This document shows, in pieces, positions 23,678-35,609 of a stretch of DNA of 64,000 bases. The translations under genes were made by a program, and so were the position numbers. The notes under the pieces were generated by a model. That model was not told where the DNA came from, did no database searches, and saw nothing but the letters and a program-made list of their open reading frames with translations. Positions within the stretch are counted from its first letter, which is position 1; every line of letters begins with the position of its first letter. Source of the stretch: Tetraselmis striata (lineage: Eukaryota; Chlorophyta; Chlorodendrophyceae; Chlorodendrales; Chlorodendraceae); the NCBI GenBank assembly GCA_006384855.1, contig VCJN01003119.1:1-64000 (forward strand), in the 5' to 3' direction.

Positions 23678-24907
23678 CAGGGTTGGGCATAAGGCATAAG
23701 TTATTCCGGGAAACGTATGTTGTGACATAACATAACTGGTTGTGCTTATGAGGAAGTCCCATCGAAAATCTGCAAAAGTCCCATAAGTCTGCATAAGTCT
23801 GCATAAAATCTGCATAAGTCTGCATAAGTGCCCGGCATAAGTGCCGATAAAACCCGCAGTTGGCTCCCCCGCAGACCGCGCACTGCTCATAGATACAATA
23901 CCTTTGTACGAGGTGTTACTGTTCGAGGCGATAGTGGTACGAAATTATAAGCAATTTACTCGTTATGCCGGCACACAGACGACCGTCGGAGAGGCAATCT
24001 TCCCGCCGGATCGCTATCCAGCACCTTGCCAGCAGGCGCACAGGCGCCCGCCATGACTACACCAACACCCCCAACGGACAAGGACGAGGCAACGTTGACG
24101 GGCTCCGCCATGTCTACATGCGCTGGAAGCTCCGTACTGTCGCGCCATACTGCGGTTCGCAGCGAAATTTGCTCTGGTACGGGCGATGGCGGCTCCTCAC
24201 CCGCCGCTAGTGAGCACACCCGCCGCCGCACCACCCGTTGCGGCTGCTGCCACCACCACCGCCCCAACACCCGACGATTATTCGAACTTCCCGGCTTCCG
24301 ATAAGGCTGAACGCGGCGCTTCGGACACACGAACTGTTGAGGGCATTCGCCGCTCGCGTGCACGGATTGAGCTGGCGAAGAAGAATCTTAAGGCGTCCTG
24401 GGGATCGCACGCGACCCGCAGGAAGTCGCCTTACTGGGGCTTATTCGTCGACAACTCTTCCCGGGAGGCTAACGACTGCGAGATTGTGGATGGCTCGTCC
24501 ACTGGAGAGGCAATATGCTGTATTTTGTGTTTCGGCTCGAAAACCAACCAGCTGCACCCGAAGTTTCCGAGAGAGGGGCCCTTCTGTGCGACTGTGGAGG
24601 AGCTGAACGCCAAGACGTGGGCTGAGCCGATGCATGGCTGAGCTGGCCCTATAGTAACGGTTCCAAGCTGTTCCCCAAGTACGAGCTGACATACAAAGGT
24701 CGCGGTGGCGGAGTATTTCGACCACTTCCTCACTTCTTATGCCATAAATTATGGCATAATTATGTTATGAGCATAATTATTCAAAAATTATGTCATAACA
24801 TAAGGCATAATTCCGCTTATGCCGGATCATAACATAATTATGTACTTATGTCATAAGTACTTATGTTATGACATAAGCGACCTGGGGGTCACTTATGCCC
24901 AACCCTG
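23678..24907 (+). mobile_element. hAT-type DNA transposon with 8-bp target duplication
   Basis: The left end CAGGGTTGGGCATAAG (23678-23693) is the exact reverse complement of the right end (24892-24907). Both sides are flanked by GTATCTAC (23670-23677 and 24908-24915), an 8-bp target site duplication. CAGGG ends plus an 8-bp duplication are diagnostic of the hAT superfamily. At 1,230 bp it is far too short for a full transposase and so is non-autonomous. Subterminal regions hold many CATAAGTCTG and palindromic CATAATTATG-like words, typical binding-site arrays of hAT ends. It lies 33 bases right of the recombinase element. Confidence 0.93.
24186..24641 (+). CDS. hAT N-terminal fragment with BED-like zinc finger
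   Basis: 151 residues, inside the hAT element. An Ala/Pro-rich start leads into a basic helix (RRSRARIELAKKNLKASWG). A cysteine/histidine-containing block follows (PYWGLFVDNS, then ICCILCFGSKTNQLHPKF) that resembles the BED zinc-finger region with which many hAT transposases begin: aromatic WGLF followed by C-x2-C and a downstream His. The catalytic RNase H-like domain and the C-terminal dimerisation domain are absent. It may be a truncated transposase kept by chance, or a DNA-binding protein that competes for transposon ends. BED assignment is by pattern, not by search. Confidence 0.55.
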   Translation: MAAPHPPLVSTPAAAPPVAAAATTTAPTPDDYSNFPASDKAERGASDTRTVEGIRRSRARIELAKKNLKASWGSHATRRKSPYWGLFVDNSSREANDCEIVDGSSTGEAICCILCFGSKTNQLHPKFPREGPFCATVEELNAKTWAEPMHG

Positions 24908-24915
24908 GTATCTAC

Positions 24916-26171
24916 CTATCCCACGAGCCACGAATAGCAGATGCGCCAGGGTCCGCCAGTGCTATCCTGTCCTATATCCGGTCCTGTCCGGTAGTACAGA
25001 TGCTGGTTAAATTACAAAACGGAAAGTAACAAAGTACTACTAAAAGTAGCACTACAGGTACCGGTGCCGGTACCGGTGCGACTGTAAAGATAATAAAAAA
25101 ATGGTACCCGGGTAGCGCGGTAATACCGGTACGCGACGGGCAGATGGGGTATGTACGGGTATTGTACCAGCAGCAATCCTGTACCCTGTACCCGTTAATA
25201 TCTTGTGCAGGCACCTGCGCTGCCGCACCCCAAGCCTAGTTGCACTGCCCTGACCTTGACAGCACCCGAAGGGCTTGAAGCTAGTGCCCATCTGGAACCA
25301 TGTGAGGGTGTCGACATGGCGAACGTGGCCCTATGCATGCAGTGTCGGTCATATCATGGGCCCGAAGTCGGGTCGGTCCGCCCATGATATGGTATTAAAC
25401 ACTTATGTCGCACCCCGCTGTTGCGGCGCGACATGCATGCCGGCGACACGGCGATCACGGCCCACCTGGAGCCCCCAAAGCAAGACCTCCGAACAGCCGT
25501 TTGGATACACACAATAGGCCTTCGAGACGATAGCAACTGCAGCCACGTCGTAGCCACGGCGAGCGTTGCTTGGGCATCATTTGGGAAAGGGTAACGAGCC
25601 CTCTCAAAACGACGCCATCCCCATGACGGATCGATGGCGCGGATAGTCCCCAAAAAACGACCACACAACGACCGTAAGCTGATGTCGAGGTGCCTTGCTG
25701 CAACAAGAACCCGCAAGCCGAGTTGGCGTACCTTTGCATGACGGCAAACTGCCGTTTTGACGAGGCATACGTCCTCCTTGGCCGATTAATGTTGTTGCGG
25801 TAGGCGTAGTTGTCATTGACAGTCGCGACGCGCAGCGGCCATGGTACCGAGCGCGTTAGCCACACCTTACCGGAAGAGCCGAAATTTGAAATTGAATTAC
25901 AACATGCTGAGTTGTTGCTCTGTACTTCCCAAGCCGAGTTGTTGTAAAGACTTGCCTTATCCAACCGTTGTGGGAACCCTGTGGATTACGGATGCTGGTC
26001 CCGGCCTTCCTCATGTTCGCCCGCGCCCCTCCGCCTCCTTGCCGCAGCTTGGTATTGCCCCCCCCCTACCGCAGCGGGGGTGTGGTGTACGGTGTTGTCT
26101 TACCGCGGAAGCGTGGCTGTTAATGATGGGTGTGTGAGGTAGGTTTGAGGTACAACATTGTTAATGGTGTG
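24916..26171. other. Spacer with retroelement-border sequence
   Basis: No convincing gene. There is a small hairpin at about 25352-25391 (ATATCATGGG / CCCATGATAT). The segment about 25884-25950 is related, in opposite orientation, to about 29290-29370. Confidence 0.45.
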
Positions 26172-26632
26172 TCATGGTGGGTTTGAGGGACTGTCGGGAT
26201 ATGTGGAAGAGTGTATGTAGCCATCCGATGGAGTGTCTTTGGAGTTTTCTGCGGAGGCGGGTCGCAGCGGCGCTGGGGGTGGAGGGGTTTGCTTGGGGGT
26301 AAGTTGTGTTATGGGGCGGAGGACCGTGAGGCGCGGGACAACTTCCATTGTGAGTTTGTGCATGGTGCCGCTGCGGCTAAGTGTGACGAGGATGATTTCA
26401 ATCGGACACGTCCAGCCTTGTTTACGAAGGGCGTCCACCAAGGGTTGGTATTGTGTGTCGATGAGAGCGTGTATGGTGGCATGATTGAGATCAATGCAGT
26501 ATTTCAATTCGATTATCTATAGTTTTTGGACTGCTCTAGGATCGCTGCATGGAATTATGGTTTTGGTGGCCGGCTCCCAATCAAATCCGATGATGCGCAC
26601 TGCGTCCGGCTTGGAATCTTTTGGGCGGAAGT

Positions 26633-26663
<31 letters not shown>

Positions 26664-28376
26664 GGGGGAGCATGGTCGTGGTGAGCATGATGAGTGCTTG
26701 GGTGGCGTTAGGACCTTCGGTTTCCCCTTCGTGGGCGTCCACCATTGCATATATGCGGTTGGTTTTGTCGACGAGCATGACAATGTGTTGGACTCTGTAT
26801 GTTCGGTCGATGAGGGTGCCTCGGTCCGCGGGGGAGGATAATTTGGCCACATGTTTGTTGCCCGCCACGTCCGTCGATAGTACGTCCCAGCGTCCGCCGT
26901 TCACGACTTCCATTTCTATGGTGAGAGGTAGTTTAAGCGCGAGAGGTTGTGTCTATCTGTCCTACAGCCGGCCATTGAGGGGCAGTTGCCTGCCATGTGG
27001 CCGTTGCTAAGATGTTCTCCGCATTTCCCGCACGCGATGGGCGGCTGGCCTTTGCGTCTCATTCGGCTTGAGTGTGTTCTCCACATGAATTCAAGCATGC
27101 GGATTCTTTCCGAGGTGGTCATATCCGAGGGGGCGACGAGGTCCGGCATTTTTGCGCCCGTGGCCGACGCCTGGTCTATGGGGTGGGAGTGCATGGTCTC
27201 GTCGGTGGTGTCGCAGCCCACACTGGCACTAGCGTGTTTCCGGACGGCGTTTTCAGGTTGTGGGGGGTGAGGGTGGTGGTCGGCGACCCCCGGCATGGGA
27301 TCAGCCACACGTCATCGGCCGCCTCTGGAGCTGCGCCGACGGTGACGGTGATGTCTAGCGGGGCCGTGCCGTTGGCTACGTCGCCGGCAGTGGCGTCGGC
27401 TTGCTCATTGCCTTCGACCCCATTGTGGTCTTGGAGTTTCTGGATATGATGGTTCGATTCCAACAACTGCTTATCTAAGTTGATGCACGATGTGTTCGAG
27501 TAATATTTTGTGTAGTGCGTGGCGTCGTAAGGCTATTGCGCGGTACAACATGCGTTCTATTCGGTGAAGGGAGACATCGCTGTCTGAGAGGATGTGTTCC
27601 GGAAGCTCGGATCCAAGCGCCAATGAGATGGCGACCAATTCAACTCTGGTGATGGTGCGGCGGATTTCGTCTGCGTCTAGTGGGTGGGTATATTGCCCGG
27701 CGTGAAAACTCCGGCGCCGATTCCCACCACCCCGCCGCGGTGGATACGGGAGCCGTCGGTGTACGTGACGCGTGTCGCGTCGTGTCGTGTCGTCGTTCCA
27801 AAGGTTGTATGGACGGGATTGGTGTAGTCAGCGGAATGAGCTCCGGCGTGGCGGGTGGTAGTTGCTGATCGCGGGGCGGTCTGGGAAGGCGGGGGCCCGT
27901 TGTTGCGGCTATAGTTGCTTCCGAGCCTACCGGCCTTTGGATGGTGTCGAGATGGAAGTGTAGGGTGCGGTACAGGGCCGCCGTCATCGTGGCTTTGGCA
28001 TCTACGGCGTTGATGTTCTGAAGTTGGGGGCGGAGGGCACCAAGTACACTCCCACCGGTCACTTGGTGCCGAGGTTTGCGTCCGGAGCGAGCTCGGTGTG
28101 TCGGTTTGGGGACCGAAATTTGGTTAGATCCGCGAGGAGCTCGCACAGTTTTTGTATGTACGGGTGGTTGAGGCGATGGGCTTTCTTGTAAGACGCATCT
28201 GTCCACTCGGGGAGGATGAGGACGGTGGCAGTAGATTCGTGTCGTCTGACGTGCACAATGCGTAGAGCGTGTTGCACCGCTTTTGCACATGCATTTGTCA
28301 TCGTACTCGGGGTTGGCAAGGCACGGTTCAGCCCACATGTACATGTCGTTAGAGGGCCTCGCGCCAAAAACTGCAT
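26172..28376 (-). pseudogene. Decayed LINE-type retroelement, RNase H and C-terminal part
   Basis: Read on the minus strand, fragments come in a LINE order but in different frames. About 28,200 holds VLILPEWTDASYKKAH, of the kind found between reverse transcriptase and RNase H. About 27,760 holds an RNase H start, YTDGSRIHRGGVVGIG, that runs into TAG, with the frame continuing at +1. Then come TRVELVAISLALG (catalytic Glu region), ILSDSDVSL (Asp), and, after another stop, DHNGVEGNEQADATAGD near 27,400, which is the RNase H C-terminal motif. Next is a knuckle-like CGKCGEHLSNGHMAGNC near 27,040 and a C-terminal block near 26,400 (YQPLVDALRKQGW). Stops and frameshifts between blocks show it is dead. 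A G tract (26647-26668) after a TG repeat interrupts it. The reverse transcriptase itself was not found upstream. Confidence 0.72.
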
Positions 28377-30324
28377 CCTAAGGGTATGTACTGTAGTACG
28401 AGGAGGTGTAGATAGATTTGTTGAGATGGTCGCTGGAAAGTTCCGCGCGGGCGTGGAGGGCGGTCATGATTGCCGGTGCCGTCGTCCATGGCCCATCGTT
28501 TGTTCTTTCGGATTTGGCGTCGGGACTACTGATCGTCGGCACTCGTAAGGGTGCCCACCCTGCCCAGAAGCAGCGCGTAGACCTCCAATGTAAACGTCTT
28601 GTCTGTTCGGGAGAGAAAGCTCAAGAGCCGACCATCGCGAGAGTGGACTTCGAGAGGGTACTCCAATGCGGGAGGCAGCCCACGATGGCCCGTACTACTG
28701 CGACTCGGGGTCGGGTGTTGAGTGGTTTACCCCCCCCCCCCCCCCTCCCCAGCCCCCCCACCGGCAGCTCGAAATCCTTACCATGCGCACAACCACACAC
28801 CCAAAATGTCTAAATTGCAAAGCCATGGTAAGAACGGGAAGCCACTTCGGACGCATGAATCAAGAAAACCACTACACCAGCGAAGGGTGTCTATCGCTGC
28901 CGGTTATGTTAATAACACATGTGTGTGTCACGACCACTCGCAATGCGAAAATTAGGCCCTTGGTGCCGACTTGATCGTCCTCCGCTGCCCTCGCTTGCAC
29001 AAGTACGCGAAATTCGCTGCCGTAAGCCGAGAGATGGAAGATGGCATGCGAGCTGATGGGGGCTGTTTTACGTAGCTCCCCGGCCGGGAAAGCGCATGGC
29101 TCACGTGCGATGGGGCAGCCCGCGTACCGAATCTAATGATGATATGTTGGTAACTAAACCGATTGATACCGCCAGTTGACATGCGCGGGGCAGCCGACGG
29201 CTGCAGCGGAAGGAGGCGGGGACGAAAACTGAAGAATAAGGCCGGTAGCCGGAGCTATAATACACATATGTGTTCTTACTATGGTTAGAGATGGCAGGCC
29301 CAAAGAACAACTCGGTTCGGGCGGCGGAGAGCAGCGGATTAGCATGTTGTAACTCAATTTCAATTTCTACTAGTTGACCGTACGCATTTTACTTACTACC
29401 GACGACACTTAACATTCGTATGTGGGAAACCCATAAATAAACATGTTTAGAACAAAATATAAAAGACGGGTAAACACGGCAAGCAGGCGGCACCGCCGTG
29501 CATTTTTTTGCAACCTGGTTACGGGTATGGGCACGCGCTATCCGGGTAGCATTGTCATTAATTATTTAACGATGACCACACGGTACCAATACCAAGACCA
29601 GCTCGAATCCCTGATGGAGTTGTTTTTCCAAGGCCAGGCTTTCAAATTGCGAGGAAACCCCCGCTCTTACCCTCCAGCACGACACTTGAGGTTCCGAGAG
29701 GTTGAGCAACTCGGGTATGGGCACAACGCGGGAGATAGAGGGGCACGGAGATACACTTCCATGGAGCGCCTCGTTCCAAAATACCTGCGCCATCCCAGAA
29801 TCAGGCCACCCCAGCCAAGCCCCGCCACCTACGTCCGAATGTAGATCCTTGCCTGGGTATGACACGCAATATGTTCGGAGGGGAAGATTAGAAGACTAGC
29901 TAGACGGGAGCCGGGGGGGGGGGGGGGGGGCACCGCTGTGCTCAATAAGATATAGTCCCTCACCACCTGAGAGGGTGCATATAGTGGCCTCCCCAGTGCA
30001 GGGTGAGCTACAAGGACTTGCCCGTTCCTAGCTATGTGAGATCGTATGATATGAAGCTACTATGGGAGTGAGCTCAGCGGCTCGGGGGTTGATGGAACGG
30101 CATACCGCCCTCGTGACTGCCCATGTTTGTAACTATGCGACCTCGAGGCCCTCTCCACGGATGCTTTTCTGCTTGTAGACGATCGGTCCGCACCTCTGCG
30201 GTCAAAGGATGGCGTGCAACATGGCGCACCATTGACCACGACGTCCTTTTACGTCGGGATTCACGCGAGGTAGAGGAGTGCAACAACACGCGGGAGGCGG
30301 AGGCGGCGCGCTTCAATCCCGACG
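28377..30324. other. Gene-free, probably retroelement-derived
   Basis: It holds C tract 28730-28745 and G tract 29913-29930. Short + frames (for example 29443-29844) match nothing I know. The segment 29290-29370 is an inverted relative of 25884-25950, so both may be ends of one larger, decayed insertion. Confidence 0.4.
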
Positions 30325-31564
30325 ATGCTTGGACATTTGGTAGGCATTCCGGAGCACGTCTTGCCGGCACTTCATGCCGCCTTCCGGACGTCCATCAAGG
30401 CGTTCGTGGGGCTTGAGGTGCGCTTCGACAAGACGCACGCGTACATCGCGGATATGGAGGCCCCGTGGCGCGAAGCTCCGGCCGACATCGAGTTGTCCGA
30501 GTTGGACGGCCACCACGGCATCCCGGTCCTCAACATGCCGCTCGGATCGCCAGGGAATGTGCATGCCTACATGCGTGGCAAGCCGGAGGAGCTACACGAG
30601 GAGGTGGACGCCAGCTTGAGTACACTGTTGTAAACCAAGGCTAGCCGTCGGCGGTACACCCATGGCCCGCATCACCATGCATGGGCCTTGCTCAAGCATT
30701 GCATGCAACACATGGCGGGATATTGGCTCCGCAATTGCCCCCCGTCCAAGGTAGAGGCCTTCGCGGGCGCGGTGGATGCCACCGTTCTTGCAGTGGTCGA
30801 GCGGTTGCTAGGGGTCTCTAGCTTCTGATCCCTCCACGTACGGCCCTGACACCAACCCGGTGGATACTGACATCTTGGTGGAGCTCTTGCACAGCCCGGA
30901 CGATCCTGACCCCACGGGAGCGGAGGCGGCTACTTTGAGCGAGGATGTAGTGGCCAGGGCGCGCAGCATGCTTGCTTGACCTCCCCATTAGGTTGAAGGG
31001 CGCTGGCATCCTCCGCATGGCTATCGTGCGTGATGCTACCTTCATCGGTTGCATGAACGACATCCTCCCCATGTTCCTCACTAGGAGGTCCGACACCAAC
31101 ACCCCCATCTCTAGCTAGTTTCTTTGACGCCCAGCTTGAGTCCGTGCTTGACCGAGGCAGCTTCAACGCAACTTCTTCCGCCCGCCTATTTATAGTGCGA
31201 TCACTTCCTCAACGATCCTCGTGGGTCGGCCAGCTACGCCGCGGCGATGCGCGAGGCGTGGGTGGGGGGGGGGGGGGGGGGCTTCATGCGGCTACTAGCT
31301 ACTTGCCCCCTCAGCGATGCGGACGGCCGCGTAATGGAGCGGGACGCGGAGGCTGCGTCGGGATCGCAGAAGGAGCTCACGGCATTCTTTGATCATGCCA
31401 ACAACTCTCGGCTTCAAAGTGAGGTGTGCACTCTCCCTGTCACATGCAAGGAACGAATCTTGTGCGACCAGCTCGACGTGATGAGGGCCTCGCTCGTCCG
31501 CAACCACGGTAGAGCAGGCATAGAGCGGTACCGAAGTGGAAACCTTGTCAACCCACGGTGGTGA
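30325..31564 (+). pseudogene. Reverse-transcriptase remnant, palm/thumb and C-terminal region
   Basis: Successive + strand blocks have the pattern of LINE reverse transcriptases after the catalytic YxDD: GLEVRFDKTHAYIADM and IPVLNMPLGSPGNVHAYMRG in 30325-30633, then HAWALLKHCMQHMAGYWLRN near 30,690, then PIRLKGAGILRMAIVRDATF near 30,990-31,050. A further block at 31247-31564 follows a G tract at 31264-31281. Stops and frame changes separate the blocks. The YxDD motif itself was not found. Assignment rests on remembered family patterns. Confidence 0.55.
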
Positions 31565-31899
31565 TCAGCTACGTGCCGCGCAGGGGTGTTGATGTATCGC
31601 CTCCGGGGCGGCGGCGGTGGCGGCGGGGCTGGCGGGCAGGCACTCGGGGAATCCTCAAGCCGTCCGATCAGCAGCGTCACCCGTCAATAAACCAAATTCT
31701 CCCCCAAAAGAGTATCCGTTACGTTTTGTGACGTGTAGCCGTCATTCGGGGAAGTGACGATGCGGCTGGCCGATGATAATCGACGCGTGGCACTCTCCGA
31801 AACGAGTATTGAGCGCCACGTGTCGTCACCCTTACGGGTACGTCTTCTATGATTCTATCATGAGGCTCGATGGTGATCATACTGGTTTTTTCGCCCCCG

Positions 31900-32078
31900 G
31901 GACAGGACTGGCACCAGCGAAACCCTTGTAGCGTCTCTACGACGGCCGTTTAGGCAGCGATCCAGTTACGGAAAGCCCTAGGTAGGCGACACTCCGTTAT
32001 AGTCAACAAGCAAATTGCCGAAGCATTCTGCAAGACTAATTGAAGGCCACTGACGGAATTTCCAACACTGTTGGATCA
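31900..32078 (+). repeat. Dispersed ~180-bp repeat, copy 1
   Basis: About 85% identical by eye to the reverse complement of 42837-43013, and related to 62255-62395. Shared words include GACTGGCACCAG, GACGGCCGTTTAGGCAGC and CTAATTGAAGGCCA. Confidence 0.75.
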
Positions 32079-32375
32079 CCGTCGAAAACACTGCCATGAA
32101 AATACCCGGCATTGACCACGAGAGGTCCGCCCTACCCGTTTGGGCGTCGGCCCATTCGAGTGATGTGAGTTGGGGCAAGCCTCAGCCCGCGGAGCAACGC
32201 ATTTCGGGAGTGCGATACATGTGTAACAAAGAAGGCAATGTGAGGGAGGGGCCGACGCCATAGCTGGAAAAATTTCCCATTCCCAGTAAAATCAAAGGCG
32301 CCGTGAAGAGAGGGGGGGACCCCGCCCAAAATAAAGGCAGTTAAGTCCTCAGGTGTTGACGCGATAACCTGACTG

Positions 32376-33480
32376 CTAATAATAAAATCCCTGAACTCCG
32401 GAACTAACTATTCCAAAATTATGACGGTGATACCCCCACCGCGGGCACTCCACCAACATATGTTCGATAGTCTCAGATTCACCTCCGCCACATGCAAGGC
32501 AGTGTTCCAGGAACCGCTCAGGCATGGCATGGATCCGGGCCAATCGGCGGGCAGTTGGAAATACTCGGGTGCGTAATTGTATCATAATGTGCAGCCCGGC
32601 CACAACCCCCGCGGGGACACCCACACCATACCGTGGTAACGAGTTTGACGCATAAGACGCCTGGACATATATACCTCATGTTTTATTGCGTGCTAACGAT
32701 ACCGACGATTAGTAACGCGCCCACTCCGATGCCTTCACTAGTTTAGCGGCATTGCGCGCGGCTAGTGACCTCCACTCAAGTGGAAGGTGCGCCCCCTCAG
32801 CTAGCCCTACGTTCGTCCTAGCTAGTCGATCTAACCACCGCACAGTCCCCGACGTCCACATGTTAGGGCGCGCCCGGCGTGGCTGATCTACTAAATGGGT
32901 TATACATGTATTCAAGTCGGGTGCTTTAAGGAACGCCCGAGCCCGTGCCGCAATGGCCGTAGCCTCTACGGGCGCAATATCCAATTCCCGCATCATCGGT
33001 GCAGTGGCCACCCAGGCTAGTTTTTACGCACCCCAATTAGGCACCGCAAGCACCGATTGAGTACGGTTTGTAATTTATTTGCGCCGCTAGTTCTATCCAT
33101 ACCCCATACTTCACACCCGTAAGTTAGAACCGGCAGTACATCGGTTTTAAAGACAGACACACGCACATTAATAGGAATTCTGTCCCGTCCACCGACTAAT
33201 ACCGAGTCGAGCGCCTCGATGGCGCGTTTACCTTTATTCTTAACCCGGTCGTCTACTATGTGCCGCATACTACCTAGATCCGAGTTAATGACCGTAGCCA
33301 AATACCTTTATTCATTCACAACCGGTACCCGTTCCCCCCCAAGCTGCCATCGGGCGGCTTGTTCGCTTAACACGGTCTCGTCGGAATGTTGGCCTAATGC
33401 CATCACCCCACACTTAAGTACCCCAAACCCCATACATCCACCAGTGGTCCTCCGCTCATTGCGAGAAGTGGGCAAACATG
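32376..33480 (-). pseudogene. LINE remnant: reverse-transcriptase C-terminal half with zinc motif
   Basis: From high to low coordinates: FGVLKCGVMALG near 33,420 (post-catalytic Lys-Cys strand), VNEYRYLATVIN near 33,310, FKTDVLPVLTYGCEVWGMD near 33,150, LQTVLNRCLRCLIG near 33,050, then a helical block (32709-33011) and a C-terminal zinc motif HCLACGGGESETIEHMLVEC near 32,500 (C-x2-C..H..C). This is the standard end of RTE/L1-like LINE proteins. At least two frame breaks and stops (for example at 33017) make it non-coding. The reverse-transcriptase 5' part of probably the same copy lies at 35130-35522. Confidence 0.75.
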
Positions 33481-35129
33481 GCATGCATGTTCGTGAACGA
33501 GCCTCTCATACCAACAGCGGCGACCGCGTATAACTGACCTGGCACCCGTAGTGGTTGCCTTGCCGCTAATGTGTCGGTGCACCCCGGTACATTACACCCT
33601 AGATGTTCTACCCCATCAAATTTATCATTACTAAATACAGCAGCCCACAAAAGGCTTTGCATGTTTTTATGGGTATGATTTGGGTTTGGTCGCCTCTAGT
33701 CGGTATGTAAACCCACGCATAGTCTACGCCGTTGCAGCCATTGCGAGGATAACCATGAAAGAGCGTGCACATGGTGTGCTAGGGCCAATGCGACGTTGCG
33801 CGTGGCGCGCGCGTCGCATGTTATGCGGCACTACTAGTGTAACAAGTGCCGCACGGCCGGGCTGAGAACGGTTTGAGTGCACGGCACGCCAATTGGACAT
33901 AAAGAACCGTGATTTTCTCCCATGGTCGCCGAGATACATGTCTTGGCCACCTACCCCATGCCGCGCGGCGCATATGGTTTGGAGTCTATGGTTTGGAGCT
34001 AGCGGTCTGCATGTGACATTCGTAAACTGGCCGTTCGCTCTGCAAGAAGAAGTAATATTGCAATCACGTTTTAATTCACAGCATTTCGGCGGTGTATCAG
34101 ATTGGGCTGCAAATTAGTGCGATGGAAAGCCCGTGACCTGCGCTTTCCAACGCAATAATTTTCAGCCCAATATCATACGCCGAAATGTTATGGCATGTCA
34201 AAGTGACCCCCCTGTTCTGGTATCCCAGCCAGCCCACTCACTGTGGATGGGGGCGCATGATGGGGGCATGTAATGTGCCCTTCCACGCAAGCTCCCAGGC
34301 GCGAGGACCCCTTTGATAGGTCTCCACGTCGCGCGGACCCCGTCATCATTTTGGCTTTTCCCTTTGGATGATGGGTGACATGTGTGACAACATGCGCGCA
34401 TACCTGTGCAGCAGTGGCGACATTGCTGCCGAGGGGGCCAGCCCGCGCTTAGCCTACGGTGCGGGCGGTATAAGCATGCCCGTATGGAATCGAAGGCACT
34501 TCATGTGTGCTACTTTCACCCAGGGAGGCGCGGCCAACGGAGCTTATCTTGCAGCTTGGACAATTGTGGGATGATTGGCCCCATCACGACGACGGAATTA
34601 CTGGCACACTCTCATGGAAATACCATGCATTGCACCGGTAGCGTGCATGGATTGGGCTCAATCTCGGTGGTCTTACAGCGCATGCATACGTCCACCCACC
34701 ACCGGGAGCGCGCGGGCATATGCGAAGGATGGTACCTACGCCGCCAACAAGTTGCCCCCTGTTCATCGCCCGTTTTTTTGTGTAAAAGAACAATTCTAAA
34801 AGAACAATTCTAAAAGTGCGATAACCGGGAGAAACGGCTGCCTCTTTGGCGTAGGAGGCTTGCATACACTGGATTACAAGGCTCCATGGCCCCGTGGCCC
34901 CATGGCTTGGGCACCGAGGCGAGGATACGCGCGGATTTCTATGTGCAAAGACTTATGTGGACTGGTGTATGTTTTATAGGATGGGGAACGCGGGGCACCC
35001 TTGTCGGAGGCCACGCTCTATGGGTATGGGGTCTGATAATGTTCCCGGGGCCACCCCTGTTTATTTAACCCTTACCATAGTATCCCTGTATATTAAGTTT
35101 TAATGAAGATAAGCATATGACCCGTGACT
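33481..35129. other. Interval between the two LINE halves
   Basis: No readable reverse-transcriptase core, so either it was replaced or it has decayed beyond recognition. It contains a large imperfect hairpin at 34082-34187. Confidence 0.45.
34082..34187. repeat. Hairpin repeat, ~48-base arms and 11-base loop (MITE-like)
   Basis: The left arm 34082-34130 (CATTTCGGCGGTGTATCAG...) pairs with the right arm 34142-34187 with a handful of mismatches. The size and short loop resemble a foldback MITE. Confidence 0.75.
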
Positions 35130-35522
35130 CCTATGGGGTGTGTAGGAACAGAAGCTCATGAGGCACGGTGTCACATACCTTCCTAAATTCAAAAAATCCC
35201 GCGTACGTGGGTAGACCTAACGCGTGGCGACGGGCCGCGATATCGAACAGCTGGCGATTTGCATGAGGCCCTCCTCATTCCGCATAAAACCCGCTTGCCA
35301 ACGGCGGATTCTCCCTTTAGCTTGGCATACGTCTTGCAAGAGTTGGGGAATTACGGTCATATGGAGTTTCAAAGCGGCACCTATAATCGATGAAATACCC
35401 CTACAGTAGTTGTCCATAGCGGTTGAGTCGCCTTTTTTGGGCACCGATACTATGGCCGAGGTACGCCGTTTATTTACATGTTTAGGGTTACGCCGAGGTA
35501 GGCCGTTGCTTGGGGACGACAT
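35130..35522 (-). pseudogene. LINE remnant: reverse-transcriptase 5' half
   Basis: Minus-strand frame with IVSVPKKGDSTAMDNY (consensus K-G-D..N-Y-R-G-I-S), QAGFMRNEEG (QxGFR region) and then TYAGFFEFRKVCDTVPHELL (the F/D..K-A-F-D-x-V-P-H motif; the Asp of the first catalytic site reads E/F here). A stop lies within the block, so it is dead. It is on the same strand as, and upstream of, 32376-33480. The Helitron-like array begins 88 bases to its right. Confidence 0.75.
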
Positions 35523-35609
35523 GGTTCTTAGTTCTTAGTCCATATCCCGTTCATCAAGGCCAACCGTGCCTTGCCAAAATGGCCATTCGGGGCGTGTATA
35601 TCGCTAATT

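Noticed and set aside
23786-23830. Short tandem CATAAGTCTG words as a CRISPR-like array
   Set aside because: Units are directly adjacent without spacers, lie in the subterminal part of a hAT element, and the DNA is eukaryotic.
29443-29844. 133-codon + strand frame
   Set aside because: No motif, no GC-rich third positions and no splice context.
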